From: Rhodoferax saidenbachensis
GTDB lineage: Bacteria > Pseudomonadota > Gammaproteobacteria > Burkholderiales > Burkholderiaceae_C
DNA length: 64,000 nt
Direction: 5' to 3'
Assembly: GCF_001955715.1 (NCBI RefSeq)
Contig: NZ_CP019239.1
Coordinates: 3,472,001 to 3,536,000, forward strand
Positions within the stretch are counted from its first letter, which is position 1. Every line of letters begins with the position of its first letter. Of this stretch, positions 26,192 through 36,005 are shown piece after piece. The notes beneath the pieces are model-generated. The model was not told the DNA's origin and did not search any database. It saw only the letters and a list, made by a program, of their open reading frames with translations. The translations under genes were made by a program, and so were the position numbers.

Positions 26192-27808
26192 TTAACCAAT
26201 CACCTTGGTCGCAGTAGCGTCCAACTTGGGTGGGTTTTCAAACGTGTGGAACGGCGCAGGAGATGGAACTTCCCACTCCAGACCTTCGGCAGCTTCCCAG
26301 GGCTTCTGGGGTGCTTTTTCGCCCTTGCCCATCATGGTGGGCAACACCACGAACAGGAAGAAGTAAACCTGTGCCAGACCGAAGGCAAATGCGCCCACCG
26401 AGGCCACCGCGTTGAAGTCAGCGAACTGCATCGGGTAGTCGGCGTAGCGACGCGGCATACCAGCCAGACCCAGGAAGTGCATCGGGAAGAAAGTCACGTT
26501 GAACGCGATCAGCGACCACCAGAAGTGGATCTTGCCGCGGGTCTCGTTGTACATCACACCAGTCCACTTGGGCGACCAGTAGTAGTAGCCAGCGAACATG
26601 GCGTACAGGGAACCCGCCACCAGCACGTAGTGGAAGTGGGCCACCACGTAGTAGGTGTCCTGCAACTGGATGTCGATCGGCGCCATGGCCAGAATCAGGC
26701 CGGTGAAACCACCCATGGTGAACACGAAGATGAAGCCCACGGCAAACAGCATGGGGGTTTCAAACGTCATGGAACCTTGCCACATGGTGGCGATCCAGTT
26801 GAAGATCTTCACGGCGGTCGGCACAGCAATCAGCATGGTCGCGTACATGAAGAACAGTTGACCAGTCACCGGCATGCCGGTGGTGAACATGTGGTGCGCC
26901 CACACGATGAAGGACAGGATGGCAATCGACGATGTGGCGTACACCATGGAGGCGTAGCCAAACAGCTTCTTGCGGGCAAAGGCGGGAACGATCTGGCTCA
27001 CGATCCCGAAGGCCGGCAAGATCATGATGTACACCTCGGGGTGGCCAAAGAACCAGAAGATGTGCTGGTACATCACCGGGTCGCCGCCACCAGCGGGGTT
27101 GAAGAAGCTGGTGCCAAAGTGGCGGTCAGTCAGCGTCATGGTGATCGCGCCAGCCAGCACGGGCATCACGGCGATCAGCAGGTAAGCGGTAATGAGCCAG
27201 GTCCAGGCGAACATCGGCATCTTCATCAGCGTCATGCCGGGGGCGCGCATGTTCAGGATGGTCACGATGATATTGATCGAGCCCATGATGGAAGAGGCAC
27301 CCAGGATGTGCATGGCAAAAATGCCGGCATCCATGGAGGGGCCCATTTGCAGGGTCAGCGGTGCGTACAGCGTCCAGCCAGCAGCGGGTGCACCGCCAGG
27401 CATGAAGAACGAGCCCACCAGCATGAGCGCAGCGGGAATCATCAGCCAGAAGCTGAAGTTATTCATGCGGGCGAAAGCCATGTCGGACGCGCCGATTTGC
27501 AGCGGGATCATCCAGTTCGCAAAACCGACGAAGCCCGGCATGATGGCGCCGAACACCATGATCAGGCCGTGCATGGTGGTCAGCGAGTTGAACAACTCGG
27601 GATTCACCAGTTGCAGACCGGGCTGGAACAACTCGGCGCGGATCAACAGGGCCAAAATGCCGCCAATGATCAGCATCGTGAAGCTGAACAGCAGATACAG
27701 CGTGCCAATGTCTTTATGGTTGGTAGCAAACACCCAGCGCTGCCAGCCCGTGGGGGCGTGGTGGTGGTCGTCATGGGCGTGGTCGTGGTGATCTAGTACG
27801 GCGCTCAT
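26192..27808 (-). CDS. coxA: Cytochrome c oxidase subunit I
   Basis: 538 aa with 12 hydrophobic helices. Heme a, heme a3 and CuB ligands are visible: [25 protein letters not shown] (the cross-linked His-Tyr) , [10 protein letters not shown] and [11 protein letters not shown]. Proton-pumping oxidase core of the inner membrane. A His-rich N-terminus ([20 protein letters not shown]) is usual for the family in this group. Follows coxB at 105 bp. Confidence 0.98.
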   Translation of the reverse strand: MSAVLDHHDHAHDDHHHAPTGWQRWVFATNHKDIGTLYLLFSFTMLIIGGILALLIRAELFQPGLQLVNPELFNSLTTMHGLIMVFGAIMPGFVGFANWMIPLQIGASDMAFARMNNFSFWLMIPAALMLVGSFFMPGGAPAAGWTLYAPLTLQMGPSMDAGIFAMHILGASSIMGSINIIVTILNMRAPGMTLMKMPMFAWTWLITAYLLIAVMPVLAGAITMTLTDRHFGTSFFNPAGGGDPVMYQHIFWFFGHPEVYIMILPAFGIVSQIVPAFARKKLFGYASMVYATSSIAILSFIVWAHHMFTTGMPVTGQLFFMYATMLIAVPTAVKIFNWIATMWQGSMTFETPMLFAVGFIFVFTMGGFTGLILAMAPIDIQLQDTYYVVAHFHYVLVAGSLYAMFAGYYYWSPKWTGVMYNETRGKIHFWWSLIAFNVTFFPMHFLGLAGMPRRYADYPMQFADFNAVASVGAFAFGLAQVYFFLFVVLPTMMGKGEKAPQKPWEAAEGLEWEVPSPAPFHTFENPPKLDATATKVIG

Positions 27809-27913
27809 TCTGGTGTCCTTATAGTTACGACGTAACTTGCGTGCAAGTTAGTCTGCACTGAAACTTCGTTTTCAATTCTGTTCATTTTGGCGGCTGGCGG
27901 TATCCGGCTCACA

Positions 27914-29098
27914 TTACTTGCGCAGGGCAAGCACTTCGGCGGGTTGTACCAGCTGGCCGGTCTTGTTGGACCAGTTGTTCTTGGTGTAGCTGATCACAGC
28001 GGCAATGTCGGTATCGCTCAACTGCTTCCAGGAAGGCATGGTGTTGTTGTTCTGACCATTGAGCAGCACCAGAATCTGCCTCTTGTGGTCAGCATCCAGC
28101 ACGACAGCTGAGCCGTCCAGTGGCTTGATCGGGCCTGCGCCCTTGCCGTTGGCCTGGTGGCAGGCTGCGCAGTTGGCGGCATACACTTTTTCGCCGCGCT
28201 TGGTGATGTCGTCCAGCGTCCAGACCTTGGTGGGGTCATCCTGCTTGGCGGCCATCTTCTTCTGTTCAGCAGCTACCCATTTGGAATAGTCTTCAGCGGA
28301 CAGCACCTTCACGTGGATGGGCATGTAGGCGTGTTCCTTGCCGCACAACTCGGCGCACTGACCGTAGAAGTCGCCGGTCTTTTCTGCACGGAACCAAGTG
28401 TCACGCACGAAGCCGGGAATAGCATCCTGCTTGATACCGAAGGCCGGCACCATGAAGGCGTGGATCACGTCGTTGGCAGTGGTGATGATGCGGACCTTCT
28501 TGTCCACGGGCACGACCAAGGGGTTGTCCACCTTGAGCAGGTAGTCATCAACGATTTCGCCCTTCTTGGGGCCGCCGGCATCGGACATGGCGCGCTGGCT
28601 GCTGTCCAGGGTGGACACGAAGCCAATGCCTTCGCCTTCACCGCGCAGGTAGTCATAGCCCCACTTCCACTGCATGCCGGTGGCCTTGATGGTCAGGTCG
28701 GCATTGGTGGTGTCTTTCATGGCCACCACGGTCTTAGTGGCCATCAGGCCCATGATCACAACGATGACAAAGGGCACGATGGTCCAGGCAATTTCGACAG
28801 CCACGCTTTCATGGAAATTGGCAGCCTTGTGGCCCACTGACTTGCGGTGCTTCCAGATGGAATAGAACATGACCGCAAACACGGCAACAAATACCACGGT
28901 GCAGACGATCAGCATGAACCAATGCAGCCAGGCTTGATCCGCAGCGATACGGGTCACCGCCGGAGGCAGATTCAGCTGATTCACGGCGGGACCGCCGGGC
29001 AGGTCGTTCACCGCATGTGCCAACGAGAACACAGCGGTGCCCGCCCATGCAGCGGCGGACAGCGCCAATGAAGCCAGCTTGTTGAAAATGCTCTTCAT
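27914..29098 (-). CDS. coxB: Cytochrome c oxidase subunit II with fused cytochrome c domain
   Basis: 394 aa. Signal peptide, two membrane helices, then a CuA domain (QCAELCGKEHAYMPIHVKV with the Cys-Glu-Cys-His-Met ligands) and a C-terminal c-type heme domain (NCAACHQANG, ~residue 315; distal Met probably in NTMPSW). It accepts electrons from cytochrome c. First gene of the oxidase operon, with the likely promoter in the 161-bp gap upstream. Confidence 0.97.
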   Translation of the reverse strand: MKSIFNKLASLALSAAAWAGTAVFSLAHAVNDLPGGPAVNQLNLPPAVTRIAADQAWLHWFMLIVCTVVFVAVFAVMFYSIWKHRKSVGHKAANFHESVAVEIAWTIVPFVIVVIMGLMATKTVVAMKDTTNADLTIKATGMQWKWGYDYLRGEGEGIGFVSTLDSSQRAMSDAGGPKKGEIVDDYLLKVDNPLVVPVDKKVRIITTANDVIHAFMVPAFGIKQDAIPGFVRDTWFRAEKTGDFYGQCAELCGKEHAYMPIHVKVLSAEDYSKWVAAEQKKMAAKQDDPTKVWTLDDITKRGEKVYAANCAACHQANGKGAGPIKPLDGSAVVLDADHKRQILVLLNGQNNNTMPSWKQLSDTDIAAVISYTKNNWSNKTGQLVQPAEVLALRK

Positions 29099-29259
29099 CG
29101 CTACTTACCTCTTCTTTGCTTCGATTTATGACTACCTGACTATGCAGAATCTTGGTATTGCGTCGCAATCGAACCAAGTCGGCCAGATGTAATTTGGGTG
29201 CGATTGTAGCCGACCATCCCCTGCGAACCCGCTTCCCTGCCCTCTGTGGCGCCCGAAAA

Positions 29260-30168
29260 TCAGGGCTGCGGCAGATTTTTGCGGCCCTGTTGCAAGGTCG
29301 CCCGCATCTCGTCCAGCGACAAGGTGGTTTCCGGACGCACATTCAGGCGGGGCGCGGGCTTGAACGCATGGCCGTAAATGATCTCAAAAGTCAGCTTCAG
29401 CCGCCCATCTGCACTGGATGCGGCCTGTGACTGCGCGATGGCCGTGTGCAGCTGGTCGCGCCACCCCCTGCCACGCAGACCGGCGAAACGCGCCGCATGC
29501 AGGTTGCGCCCCAGCCCCCGCAGCTCGGCCAACAGGTTTTGCGGTGAGGAATAACTCAACGTGATGTGCTCCATGTCCATCACCGGCTCGGCAAAACCAG
29601 CGTGCACCAGCATGTCGCCCCAGTCGTGCATGTCGGTGAATTCATGGGACGGCGCGGGCCAGCCTTGCGCGGCATAGACGGCGCGTATTTCACGCAGCGT
29701 ATCCGGCCCCAGGCAGGAAAACATCAGAAAACCCTCCACGCCGATCAGGCTGTGCCACTGGGCAATCAGCGCTTGTGGGTCGCTCGCCATATGCAGTGCC
29801 ATGTTGGCCCACAACATGTCCACGGGCTGGGCTGGGCGCTCAAAGTGCAGTGGCGCAGCACGCCAATGGGCCGGATTCCACCACGGATTTGCTATCAATT
29901 TAAGAGCTGCTTGCGCATTATCCACGCCGGCTTCGAGCACAAAACACTCGGATTTTGGGTAACGCTTGGCAATCAGCGCCTGCGCCTGCACGCCACCACG
30001 CAGCGGCTGCCAATGCGCCCAGCGGGCCGGTGGCTTGGCAATCCACTGCAGGCGCTCCTCCATGCGGCGAGCGACTTCTTCGTGCAGCCAGGGCGAAGGG
30101 GACTGCGGCATGGCAGCCCAGCGCTGCGCGGCCATGGGGTCAAGGGAAGGGGGGCGCTGGTTACTCAT
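29260..30168 (-). CDS. BioC-like methyltransferase domain protein
   Basis: 302 aa from the ATG at 30168. Class I methyltransferase-like fold related to malonyl-ACP O-methyltransferase BioC: PVDMLWANMALHMASDPQALIAQW and GVEGFLMFSCLGPDTLREIR are the best matches. The N-terminal SAM-binding glycine motif is poorly conserved (VLEAGVDNAQAALKL), and this segment is encoded by repeat A (29889-29935). This raises the question whether SAM binding survives. Divergent from comF. Biotin synthesis is possible but not shown. Confidence 0.7.
   Translation of the reverse strand: MSNQRPPSLDPMAAQRWAAMPQSPSPWLHEEVARRMEERLQWIAKPPARWAHWQPLRGGVQAQALIAKRYPKSECFVLEAGVDNAQAALKLIANPWWNPAHWRAAPLHFERPAQPVDMLWANMALHMASDPQALIAQWHSLIGVEGFLMFSCLGPDTLREIRAVYAAQGWPAPSHEFTDMHDWGDMLVHAGFAEPVMDMEHITLSYSSPQNLLAELRGLGRNLHAARFAGLRGRGWRDQLHTAIAQSQAASSADGRLKLTFEIIYGHAFKPAPRLNVRPETTLSLDEMRATLQQGRKNLPQP
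29889..29935 (+). repeat. Repeat A copy 5, inside the BioC-like gene (antisense)
   Basis: TTGCTATCAATTTAAGAGC and TGCTTGCGCATTATCCACGC match the repeat. The gene reads it on the opposite strand as AGVDNAQAALKLIAN, the same antisense frame used in imuB copy 2. Confidence 0.75.
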
Positions 30169-30203
30169 GGCTTGGAATGGGGCGTGGCGAGTATATTGGT
30201 TCG

Positions 30204-30911
30204 ATGTTTCGCCGCTTGCTCCAAGGGGTATCCCGGACAACCACATGGCGCCTGCCCAGCCAGTGCGCCGTGTGCCACGCCTGGCCTGCGCAGCCGGTCT
30301 GCGAGGCCTGCGTGGGCCTGTTTGGCCAACCCGTTCCGCGCTGCACCACCTGCGCCCGGCCGGTACTGGCGAGCATGCGGCAATGTGGCGCCTGCATCAC
30401 CAAGCCTCCTCAGCTGGACCGCTGCCTGGCCGCCGTCCCGTACGCCTACCCCTGGTCAACGCTGGTGGTGGACTTCAAATTTCAGGAACATCCCGCCTGG
30501 GCCCCGCGATTTGCCACCCTGATGCGCAGCGCACCCTGGGTGGAGCCCGCACTGGAAGCCGCCGATCTGGTCATTCCCATGCCGCTGTCGCGCGAACGGT
30601 TGCGCACACGCGGATTCAACCAGGCTTTGCTGCTGGCCCGGGCGCTTGAGCCAGCCAAACTGATGGCCAGTGTCCTGCTACGCATCGTGGACACACCGCC
30701 GCAAAGCTCCCTGCCCCGCAAGCAACGACTGACCAGCGTGCAGAACGCCTTTGCGGTGGAGCCGCTGCAGGCGCACCGTCTTCAGGGGACAAGCGTGGTA
30801 CTGGTGGATGACGTGATGACCAGCGGCGCCTCCCTGCACGCCGCGGCCAAGGTTTTGCGGCAAGCCGGCGTCACACACATCACCGCGCTGGTCTTTGCCC
30901 GTACGGAATGA
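30204..30911 (+). CDS. ComF family phosphoribosyltransferase-like protein
   Basis: 235 aa from the ATG at 30204. N-terminal zinc-finger-like cysteines (CAVCHAWPAQPVCEAC, CTTC, CGAC), then a type I phosphoribosyltransferase domain with SSLPRKQRLTSVQNAF and the PRPP loop VVLVDDVMTSGAS. ComF is linked to DNA uptake in several bacteria. Divergent from the BioC-like gene. Confidence 0.88.
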   Translation: MFRRLLQGVSRTTTWRLPSQCAVCHAWPAQPVCEACVGLFGQPVPRCTTCARPVLASMRQCGACITKPPQLDRCLAAVPYAYPWSTLVVDFKFQEHPAWAPRFATLMRSAPWVEPALEAADLVIPMPLSRERLRTRGFNQALLLARALEPAKLMASVLLRIVDTPPQSSLPRKQRLTSVQNAFAVEPLQAHRLQGTSVVLVDDVMTSGASLHAAAKVLRQAGVTHITALVFARTE

Positions 30912-30914
30912 CAT

Positions 30915-30992
30915 AGCCCCCACGCTCCACCGCTACGCGGGTCGCTGCCCCCCAAGGGGGCTGTGCTTGCTTGGGGCGGCCCGGCGCAGCGC
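30915..30992 (+). repeat. Repeat B copy 1
   Basis: GC-rich intergenic repeat: CCCCCACGCTCC, GGGTCGCTGCCCCCCAAGGGGGC, then CTTGGGGCGGCCCGGCG. It lies between comF and trmL and contains a CCCCCnAGGGGG hairpin. Similar sequence occurs at 42741, 43793, 38962 and partly at 44785. Confidence 0.75.
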
Positions 30993-31003
30993 ACAATCTA
31001 GCG

Positions 31004-31465
31004 ATGTTTAATATTGTTCTGGTCGAACCCGAAATCCCTCCCAACACGGGCAACGTGATCCGCCTGGCGGCCAACACGGGTTGCACGTTGCACCTGGTGG
31101 AGCCGCTGGGTTTCTCCATGGACGACAAACACATGCGCAGGGCCGGGCTGGACTACCACGAGTACGCCATGCTGCGCCGCCATGCCAGTTGGCAGGCATT
31201 TCTGGAAACCGAACGCCCAGCCCCCGAGCGCCTGTTCACCCTGACCACCCGCGGCACGCGCAGTCCCTACGAGGTGGCCTTTCAGGCTGGTGACTGGCTG
31301 GTGTTTGGCTCGGAGACCAAAGGCATTTCAGACACGGTACGTGCCTCGTTTGGACCTGGCCAAAGTCTCAAGCTGCCGATGCGCGAAGGACAGCGCAGCC
31401 TGAATCTGTCGAACGCCGTGGCGGTGACCGTGTTTGAGGCTTGGCGGCAGAACGCATTCCGCTGA
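31004..31465 (+). CDS. trmL: tRNA (cytidine(34)-2'-O)-methyltransferase TrmL
   Basis: 153 aa from the ATG at 31004. SPOUT methyltransferase with the knot motifs NIVLVEPEIPPNTGNVIRLAAN, VFGSETKGIS and LPMREGQRSLNLSNAVAV. It modifies the wobble base of tRNA-Leu. Short length is usual for TrmL. Confidence 0.95.
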   Translation: MFNIVLVEPEIPPNTGNVIRLAANTGCTLHLVEPLGFSMDDKHMRRAGLDYHEYAMLRRHASWQAFLETERPAPERLFTLTTRGTRSPYEVAFQAGDWLVFGSETKGISDTVRASFGPGQSLKLPMREGQRSLNLSNAVAVTVFEAWRQNAFR

Positions 31466-31486
31466 ACCAGCCCCTTCCCCGCTTGT

Positions 31487-31942
31487 CTAGGGGTACATGC
31501 GCGAAATCGACTCCGCCACACATACCGGCTTGGCAGCGCCTTCGCGCTCGATGGTGACTTCCCACAGCGACTGCTTGCCGTTGTTGTCAATGGCGTCGCA
31601 GGACACCAGCTTCAAACGCGCGCGCAGGCGGCTGTCCACGGGCACGGGCGCAACAAAGCGCACCTTGTTGAGTCCGTAGTTCACGCCCATGCGCACCTTC
31701 TTCACGGTAAGTGCGTTGTCAAAGAATTGGGGGATCATCGAGAGCGTCAGAAACCCATGGGCAATGGGCGCGCCGAACGGGCCTTGCTTGGCTTTTTCCA
31801 CATCCACATGGATCCACTGGTGGTCGCCCGTGGCTTCAGCAAACAGATTGATGTGTTGCTGCGTGACAGCAATCCAGTCGCTGACTGCGACCTCCTGGCC
31901 GACCTGGGTGGCCAATTCGTCAAGGGTTTCGAAGGTTTTCAT
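31487..31942 (-). CDS. MaoC family dehydratase
   Basis: 151 aa from the ATG at 31942 (MKTFETLDELATQVGQEV). Hot-dog fold hydratase with the catalytic Asp-His of FAEATGDHQWIHVD and PIAHGFLTLSM. It probably hydrates enoyl-CoA thioesters such as crotonyl-CoA. Single-gene unit. Confidence 0.92.
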   Translation of the reverse strand: MKTFETLDELATQVGQEVAVSDWIAVTQQHINLFAEATGDHQWIHVDVEKAKQGPFGAPIAHGFLTLSMIPQFFDNALTVKKVRMGVNYGLNKVRFVAPVPVDSRLRARLKLVSCDAIDNNGKQSLWEVTIEREGAAKPVCVAESISRMYP

Positions 31943-32005
31943 GGCACGACTGTAGTCAAGCCACCGGCCCGACACTGTCTATCACGGGACATCCCCGGGT
32001 TTTCT

Positions 32006-32623
32006 CTAGGAATCCAGCCACTGGCAGATCGGCTGCCACTGCGCCAGATCGCGCTCCACCCGGCTGGGCGCCACGTCAAACACCGACAGGCCGCGCGCAG
32101 CGAGATGGATGTAGTTTTGCGTGTCGCGCAGATACCCAAGCACCGGCAAACCCAGGGAATCGACAAACTCGTGCAGTTTGTCAGCGGCAATCGTGCGCGC
32201 GTCCACCCGCATGCCGACGATACCGATCTTTGCTTTCAGGGCGTGCTGGTTGGTGGCCAGTTCGTCCAGAAAGGCACGCGTGGCGAAGATGTCGAAAATG
32301 CTGGGCTGCAGCGGCACGATGATTTTGTCCGCCAGCTTGAGTACGTCCTTGAGGCGCTTGCCATGCAGGCCTGCCGGGGTGTCGAGCACCACATGGGTCG
32401 TGCCCTTGGGCGGCTTGGCGATCTGGTCGTCCCCCACATCCCAGGTGGAAATCGGCCGGGCTGCGGGCGGGCGCAGGCTGAGCCACAGGCGGGACGACTG
32501 CTGGCGATCCGCATCGCCGACCATCACCGCATGTCCTTTGGACGCGAAATAGCCCGCGATGTTGGTCGACAAAGTGGACTTTCCCACCCCGCCTTTGGGA
32601 TTGGCAACTACAACCACAGGCAT
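32006..32623 (-). CDS. ParA family ATPase, orphan
   Basis: 205 aa. Deviant Walker A KGGVGKST at residues ~10-17, DADRQQSSRLWL and the switch VLDTPAGL. No ParB or centromere-like repeats are nearby, so this is one of the short orphan ParA/MinD-type proteins that position cell components such as chemoreceptor arrays; its cargo is unknown. Confidence 0.9.
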   Translation of the reverse strand: MPVVVVANPKGGVGKSTLSTNIAGYFASKGHAVMVGDADRQQSSRLWLSLRPPAARPISTWDVGDDQIAKPPKGTTHVVLDTPAGLHGKRLKDVLKLADKIIVPLQPSIFDIFATRAFLDELATNQHALKAKIGIVGMRVDARTIAADKLHEFVDSLGLPVLGYLRDTQNYIHLAARGLSVFDVAPSRVERDLAQWQPICQWLDS

Positions 32624-32663
32624 AAAGACTCCCTAAGAGTGAACTTTGCGCTATGTTATCGGC

Positions 32664-33326
32664 ATGCCTCCAGAAAACCAACCTTTAACAGCGCAAGGCG
32701 CACCCAAACCCATCTATCTGGTTGCCGCGCACCCGAATTGGCGTGAATCCCGCGTCAACCGGCGTTTGCTCCAGGCTGCCCGCCAGGCGGGGCCGGTCGA
32801 GGTATGTGACCTCTTTGCCACCTATCCGGACTACCACGTGGACATTCCCGCCGAACAGGCGCGCCTGAGCACCGCCCAACTGGTGGTACTGCTGCACCCG
32901 ATTCAGTGGTATTCCATGCCCGCCCTGCTCAAGCTGTGGCTGGACGAGGTATTTGCCTTTGGCTGGGCCTATGGCGGCGGCAACGCCCTGCAGGGCAAGG
33001 ACCTGTGGCTGGTGGCCACTACCGGCGGGCCCGAGGCGGCCTACCACCCGCAGGGATACAACCGCTATTTCTTCGACGCCTTTATGCCGCCCTATGAGCA
33101 GACCGCCAATCTGTGCGGCATGCGTTTTTTGCCGCCACTGGTGCTGCACGGCGCACACCGTGTACCCGAGGCCGATGTGCAGGCCCACATCGACGTATTT
33201 GCCGACCGCCTGCAAACCTACCCAGTCTGGCCAGAGCTGGAAGACCTGGAGCAATGTGTGGCCTGTGAGGTACCCACAACGGACCGCCCCACGCCACCCG
33301 CCACCCTGCACATGGAACCCACCTGA
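32664..33326 (+). CDS. KefF-like NAD(P)H quinone oxidoreductase, ancillary to KefC
   Basis: 220 aa from the ATG at 32664. Flavodoxin-like fold: IYLVAAHPNWRESRVNRRLL, LVVLLHPIQWYSMPALLKLWLDEVFAFGWAYG and LWLVATTGG. It matches KefF, which activates glutathione-gated K+ efflux. Its stop overlaps the antiporter start (ATGA), so the pair is coupled. Confidence 0.9.
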   Translation: MPPENQPLTAQGAPKPIYLVAAHPNWRESRVNRRLLQAARQAGPVEVCDLFATYPDYHVDIPAEQARLSTAQLVVLLHPIQWYSMPALLKLWLDEVFAFGWAYGGGNALQGKDLWLVATTGGPEAAYHPQGYNRYFFDAFMPPYEQTANLCGMRFLPPLVLHGAHRVPEADVQAHIDVFADRLQTYPVWPELEDLEQCVACEVPTTDRPTPPATLHMEPT

Positions 33327-35152
33327 TGGAACATACCCCGACCTGGCTGGTCAACAGCTTTATCTATCTGAGCGCCGCAGTAATTGCCGTGCCATTGAGC
33401 CAAGCGCTGGGCCTGGGCTCCATCATTGGTTATCTGGCCGCGGGCATTGCCATTGGCCCGTGGGGACTGGGGCTGGTGACCAACGTGGAAGACATCCTGC
33501 ACTTTGCCGAATTTGGCGTAGTGCTGATGCTGTTTCTGATCGGCCTGGAACTGGAGCCCAAGCGCCTGTGGAACATGCGCCGCCCTATCTTTGGCACCGG
33601 TAGCGCCCAGGTGCTGGGCTGCGCCGTGCTACTCACCGCGGTGGCCATGGCCTTTGGCGTGGGCTGGCGCGTGGCGGTCGTGGCGGGGCTGGGCCTGGCC
33701 CTGTCCAGCACCGCCATTGCGCTGCAGGTCATGGGCGAGCGCAACCTGTTGCCCACCACCAGCGGGCAATCGGCGTTTTCCATCCTGCTGTTCCAGGACG
33801 TGGCGGCCATCCCCATCCTCGCCCTGCTCCCCTTGTTGGGCGTGGCCTCTATGGAAAATAGCGCTGTAGCCAGCACCAGTCCTGCGCTGGAAGCTCTCAA
33901 AATCATAGCGGTTATTGTTGGCATTGTGCTCGGCGGCCGGTTGCTACTGCGCCCGCTGTTCCGCTGGATTGCACGCTCCAATACGCCCGAAATCTTCACT
34001 GCGGCCGCGCTGTTACTGGTGGTGGGCATTGCCGGGCTGATGCAGTTCGTGGGCCTGTCTATGGCGCTGGGCGCTTTTTTGGCCGGCGTGCTGCTGGCCG
34101 AGAGTGAATACCGGCGTGAGCTGGAAACAGATATCGAGCCTTTTAAGGGGCTGCTGCTGGGCCTGTTCTTCATCGCCGTGGGCATGAGCATCGACTTCGG
34201 TGTGCTGATGGCCTCGCCGGGCCTGATGGCGGCCGTGGTGGTGGGCTTTCTGGCGATCAAGGGAGCACTGATCTACGCACTGGCCCGCCAAATCGGGTTG
34301 CCGTTTCAAGAGCGCCCCGTGTTTGCGCTGCTGCTGGCACAAGGTGGTGAATTTGCATTTGTGGTGTTTCAGGCCGCTGCTGGCGCCCACGTGTTCCCGG
34401 CAGAAACCGCGTCCCTGCTGATCGGAGCAGTAGCAGTGTCTATGCTGGTCAGTCCGCTGATTCTGGTGGCCATCGACCGATTGCTTCTGCCGCGTTATGC
34501 CAATTGCAATGCCACGCAACTCGAAGAAATATCGGAGCAGCAGGAAGCGCCCATCATCATTGCGGGTTTTGGCCGCTACGGGCAGATCGTTGGGCGCCTG
34601 CTGCTGGCGCAGGGCTTTAGCGCGACCGTGCTGGACCATGACGCCGACATGATCGAGGCAGTGCGCAGTTTTGGCTATCGCGTGTTTTATGGCGATGCCA
34701 CGCGCCTGGACCTGCTGCGCACGGCCGGTGCCGAGAAAGCCAAAATCATTGTGGTCGCCGTGGACGATGTGGAGCAGTCCCTGGAAATTGTGGATCTGGT
34801 CCAGGCGCATTTCCCGCATTTGGAGATCGTGGCCCGTGCCAAAGATGTAACGCACTGGAACAAGCTGCGCGACCGCGGTGTGATGCGGGTGGAGCGCGAG
34901 CTGTTCGAGTCCAGCCTGCGCAGCGCGCGCAGCGTGCTGGAGCTGCTGGGCCACGACCCCCACACAGCACGCCAGCAGGCCATGCGTTTTCGCCAGCACA
35001 ACCTGGAACTCTTTGAAAAACTGCACCCGCACTACAAAGACCGCTCCAAGCTGATCGCCGTGATCAAGCAAGGTCGCCAGCAACTGGAAGAACAGATGGC
35101 ACAGGAACGCGCGCAGCAGCAAAAGCGGCAGCCACACGAGTGGGACCACTGA
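33326..35152 (+). CDS. kefC: KefC-like CPA2 monovalent cation:proton antiporter
   Basis: 608 aa. About 12 membrane helices up to residue ~390, with VGLSMALGAFLAGVLLAESEYR and HFAEFGVVLMLFLIGLELEP. Then an RCK/TrkA-N domain from ~405 (PIIIAGFGRYGQIVGRLL), and a basic tail. Glutathione-gated K+ efflux protects against electrophiles. A diverged copy of repeat A seems to encode the loop SAVASTSPALEALKIIA between helices. Confidence 0.93.
   Translation: MEHTPTWLVNSFIYLSAAVIAVPLSQALGLGSIIGYLAAGIAIGPWGLGLVTNVEDILHFAEFGVVLMLFLIGLELEPKRLWNMRRPIFGTGSAQVLGCAVLLTAVAMAFGVGWRVAVVAGLGLALSSTAIALQVMGERNLLPTTSGQSAFSILLFQDVAAIPILALLPLLGVASMENSAVASTSPALEALKIIAVIVGIVLGGRLLLRPLFRWIARSNTPEIFTAAALLLVVGIAGLMQFVGLSMALGAFLAGVLLAESEYRRELETDIEPFKGLLLGLFFIAVGMSIDFGVLMASPGLMAAVVVGFLAIKGALIYALARQIGLPFQERPVFALLLAQGGEFAFVVFQAAAGAHVFPAETASLLIGAVAVSMLVSPLILVAIDRLLLPRYANCNATQLEEISEQQEAPIIIAGFGRYGQIVGRLLLAQGFSATVLDHDADMIEAVRSFGYRVFYGDATRLDLLRTAGAEKAKIIVVAVDDVEQSLEIVDLVQAHFPHLEIVARAKDVTHWNKLRDRGVMRVERELFESSLRSARSVLELLGHDPHTARQQAMRFRQHNLELFEKLHPHYKDRSKLIAVIKQGRQQLEEQMAQERAQQQKRQPHEWDH
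33854..33910 (-). repeat. Repeat A copy 6 (diverged), inside kefC
   Basis: On the minus strand: GCTATGATTTTGAGAGCTTC, CAGCGCAGGACTGGTGCTGG, CTACAGCGC. It aligns with the repeat but with more changes. KefC reads it as SAVASTSPALEALKIIA, the same frame as the copies in imuB (second) and pyrC'. Confidence 0.5.
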
Positions 35153-35179
35153 CGCTGCACACTGCGCCAATTCACGGGA

Positions 35180-35935
35180 CTAATGCAGACCATCCCACAG
35201 CAGCTTCACCCCGGTCAAAAGCATCCCCGCATACAGAAAGCGGTAGAACAACACCTGGCTGATGCGCCGCGCCAGGCGCACGCCTATCCACACGCCGATG
35301 GGCGCAATCGGCAGCAGTACTAGGCTGGTGGCCATATTGCGCATGTCCAGCAGGCCCAACATGCCGTAGGGAATCCATTTGCTGAGGTTCACCACAAAGA
35401 AGAAGAACGCCATGGTGGCGGTGAACTTCACTGGAGATAGCTTGAGTGGAATCACATAGGCGTTGATGGGCGGTCCGCCCGCATGCGCGATGAAGCTGGT
35501 AAAACCCGATGTGGTGGTGAGCAGCGCCCCCAGCCACCGCGGTGGTGGTGCACTGTCTGCCTTGGGCGGGAACAGCAGGCGCTGCGCGAGGAACAGCAGC
35601 GTGAAGCCGCCCACCATGGCAGCCACCGTATGGGCATTGAGTATTTTGAACAGCAGCGCACCGATAACAATGCCCAACATGCCAAACGGCAACAAAAACT
35701 TCAGCAACTGCATGTCAAAGTCCTTGCGGAACGCCGCCATGCCCAGCACGTCCATCACAAACAGTACCGGCATCAAAATCGCAGCCGCCTCGGGCACCGT
35801 GACAGCCAGTGCCATCATGGGCACGGCCAGCGAACCAAACCCGGCACCAAAACCACTTTTGCTGATGCCCAGCAGCAGCACGGCTGGAATGGTGACGGCG
35901 TAGAAATAAGGATCGGTGATAAGCGGAAACGTCAT
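35180..35935 (-). CDS. TauE/SafE family sulfite exporter-like protein
   Basis: 251 aa, eight hydrophobic segments. ISKSGFGAGFGSLAVPMMALAV and the second half-repeat GFTSFIAHAGGPPINAYVIPLKLSP are characteristic. Family members export sulfite or organosulfonates; the substrate here is not known. Convergent with kefC, with a 27-bp gap and no clear terminator. Confidence 0.9.
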   Translation of the reverse strand: MTFPLITDPYFYAVTIPAVLLLGISKSGFGAGFGSLAVPMMALAVTVPEAAAILMPVLFVMDVLGMAAFRKDFDMQLLKFLLPFGMLGIVIGALLFKILNAHTVAAMVGGFTLLFLAQRLLFPPKADSAPPPRWLGALLTTTSGFTSFIAHAGGPPINAYVIPLKLSPVKFTATMAFFFFVVNLSKWIPYGMLGLLDMRNMATSLVLLPIAPIGVWIGVRLARRISQVLFYRFLYAGMLLTGVKLLWDGLH

Positions 35936-36005
35936 GCCAAGGACTGTACCGAAGAATCCAAAGTGCCCATGAGCGGCACAGCGATACCCGTGCTAACCTC
36001 GCACC

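Noticed and set aside
32006..32623. Plasmid or chromosome partition locus
   Set aside because: ParA stands alone without parB or parS-like repeats.
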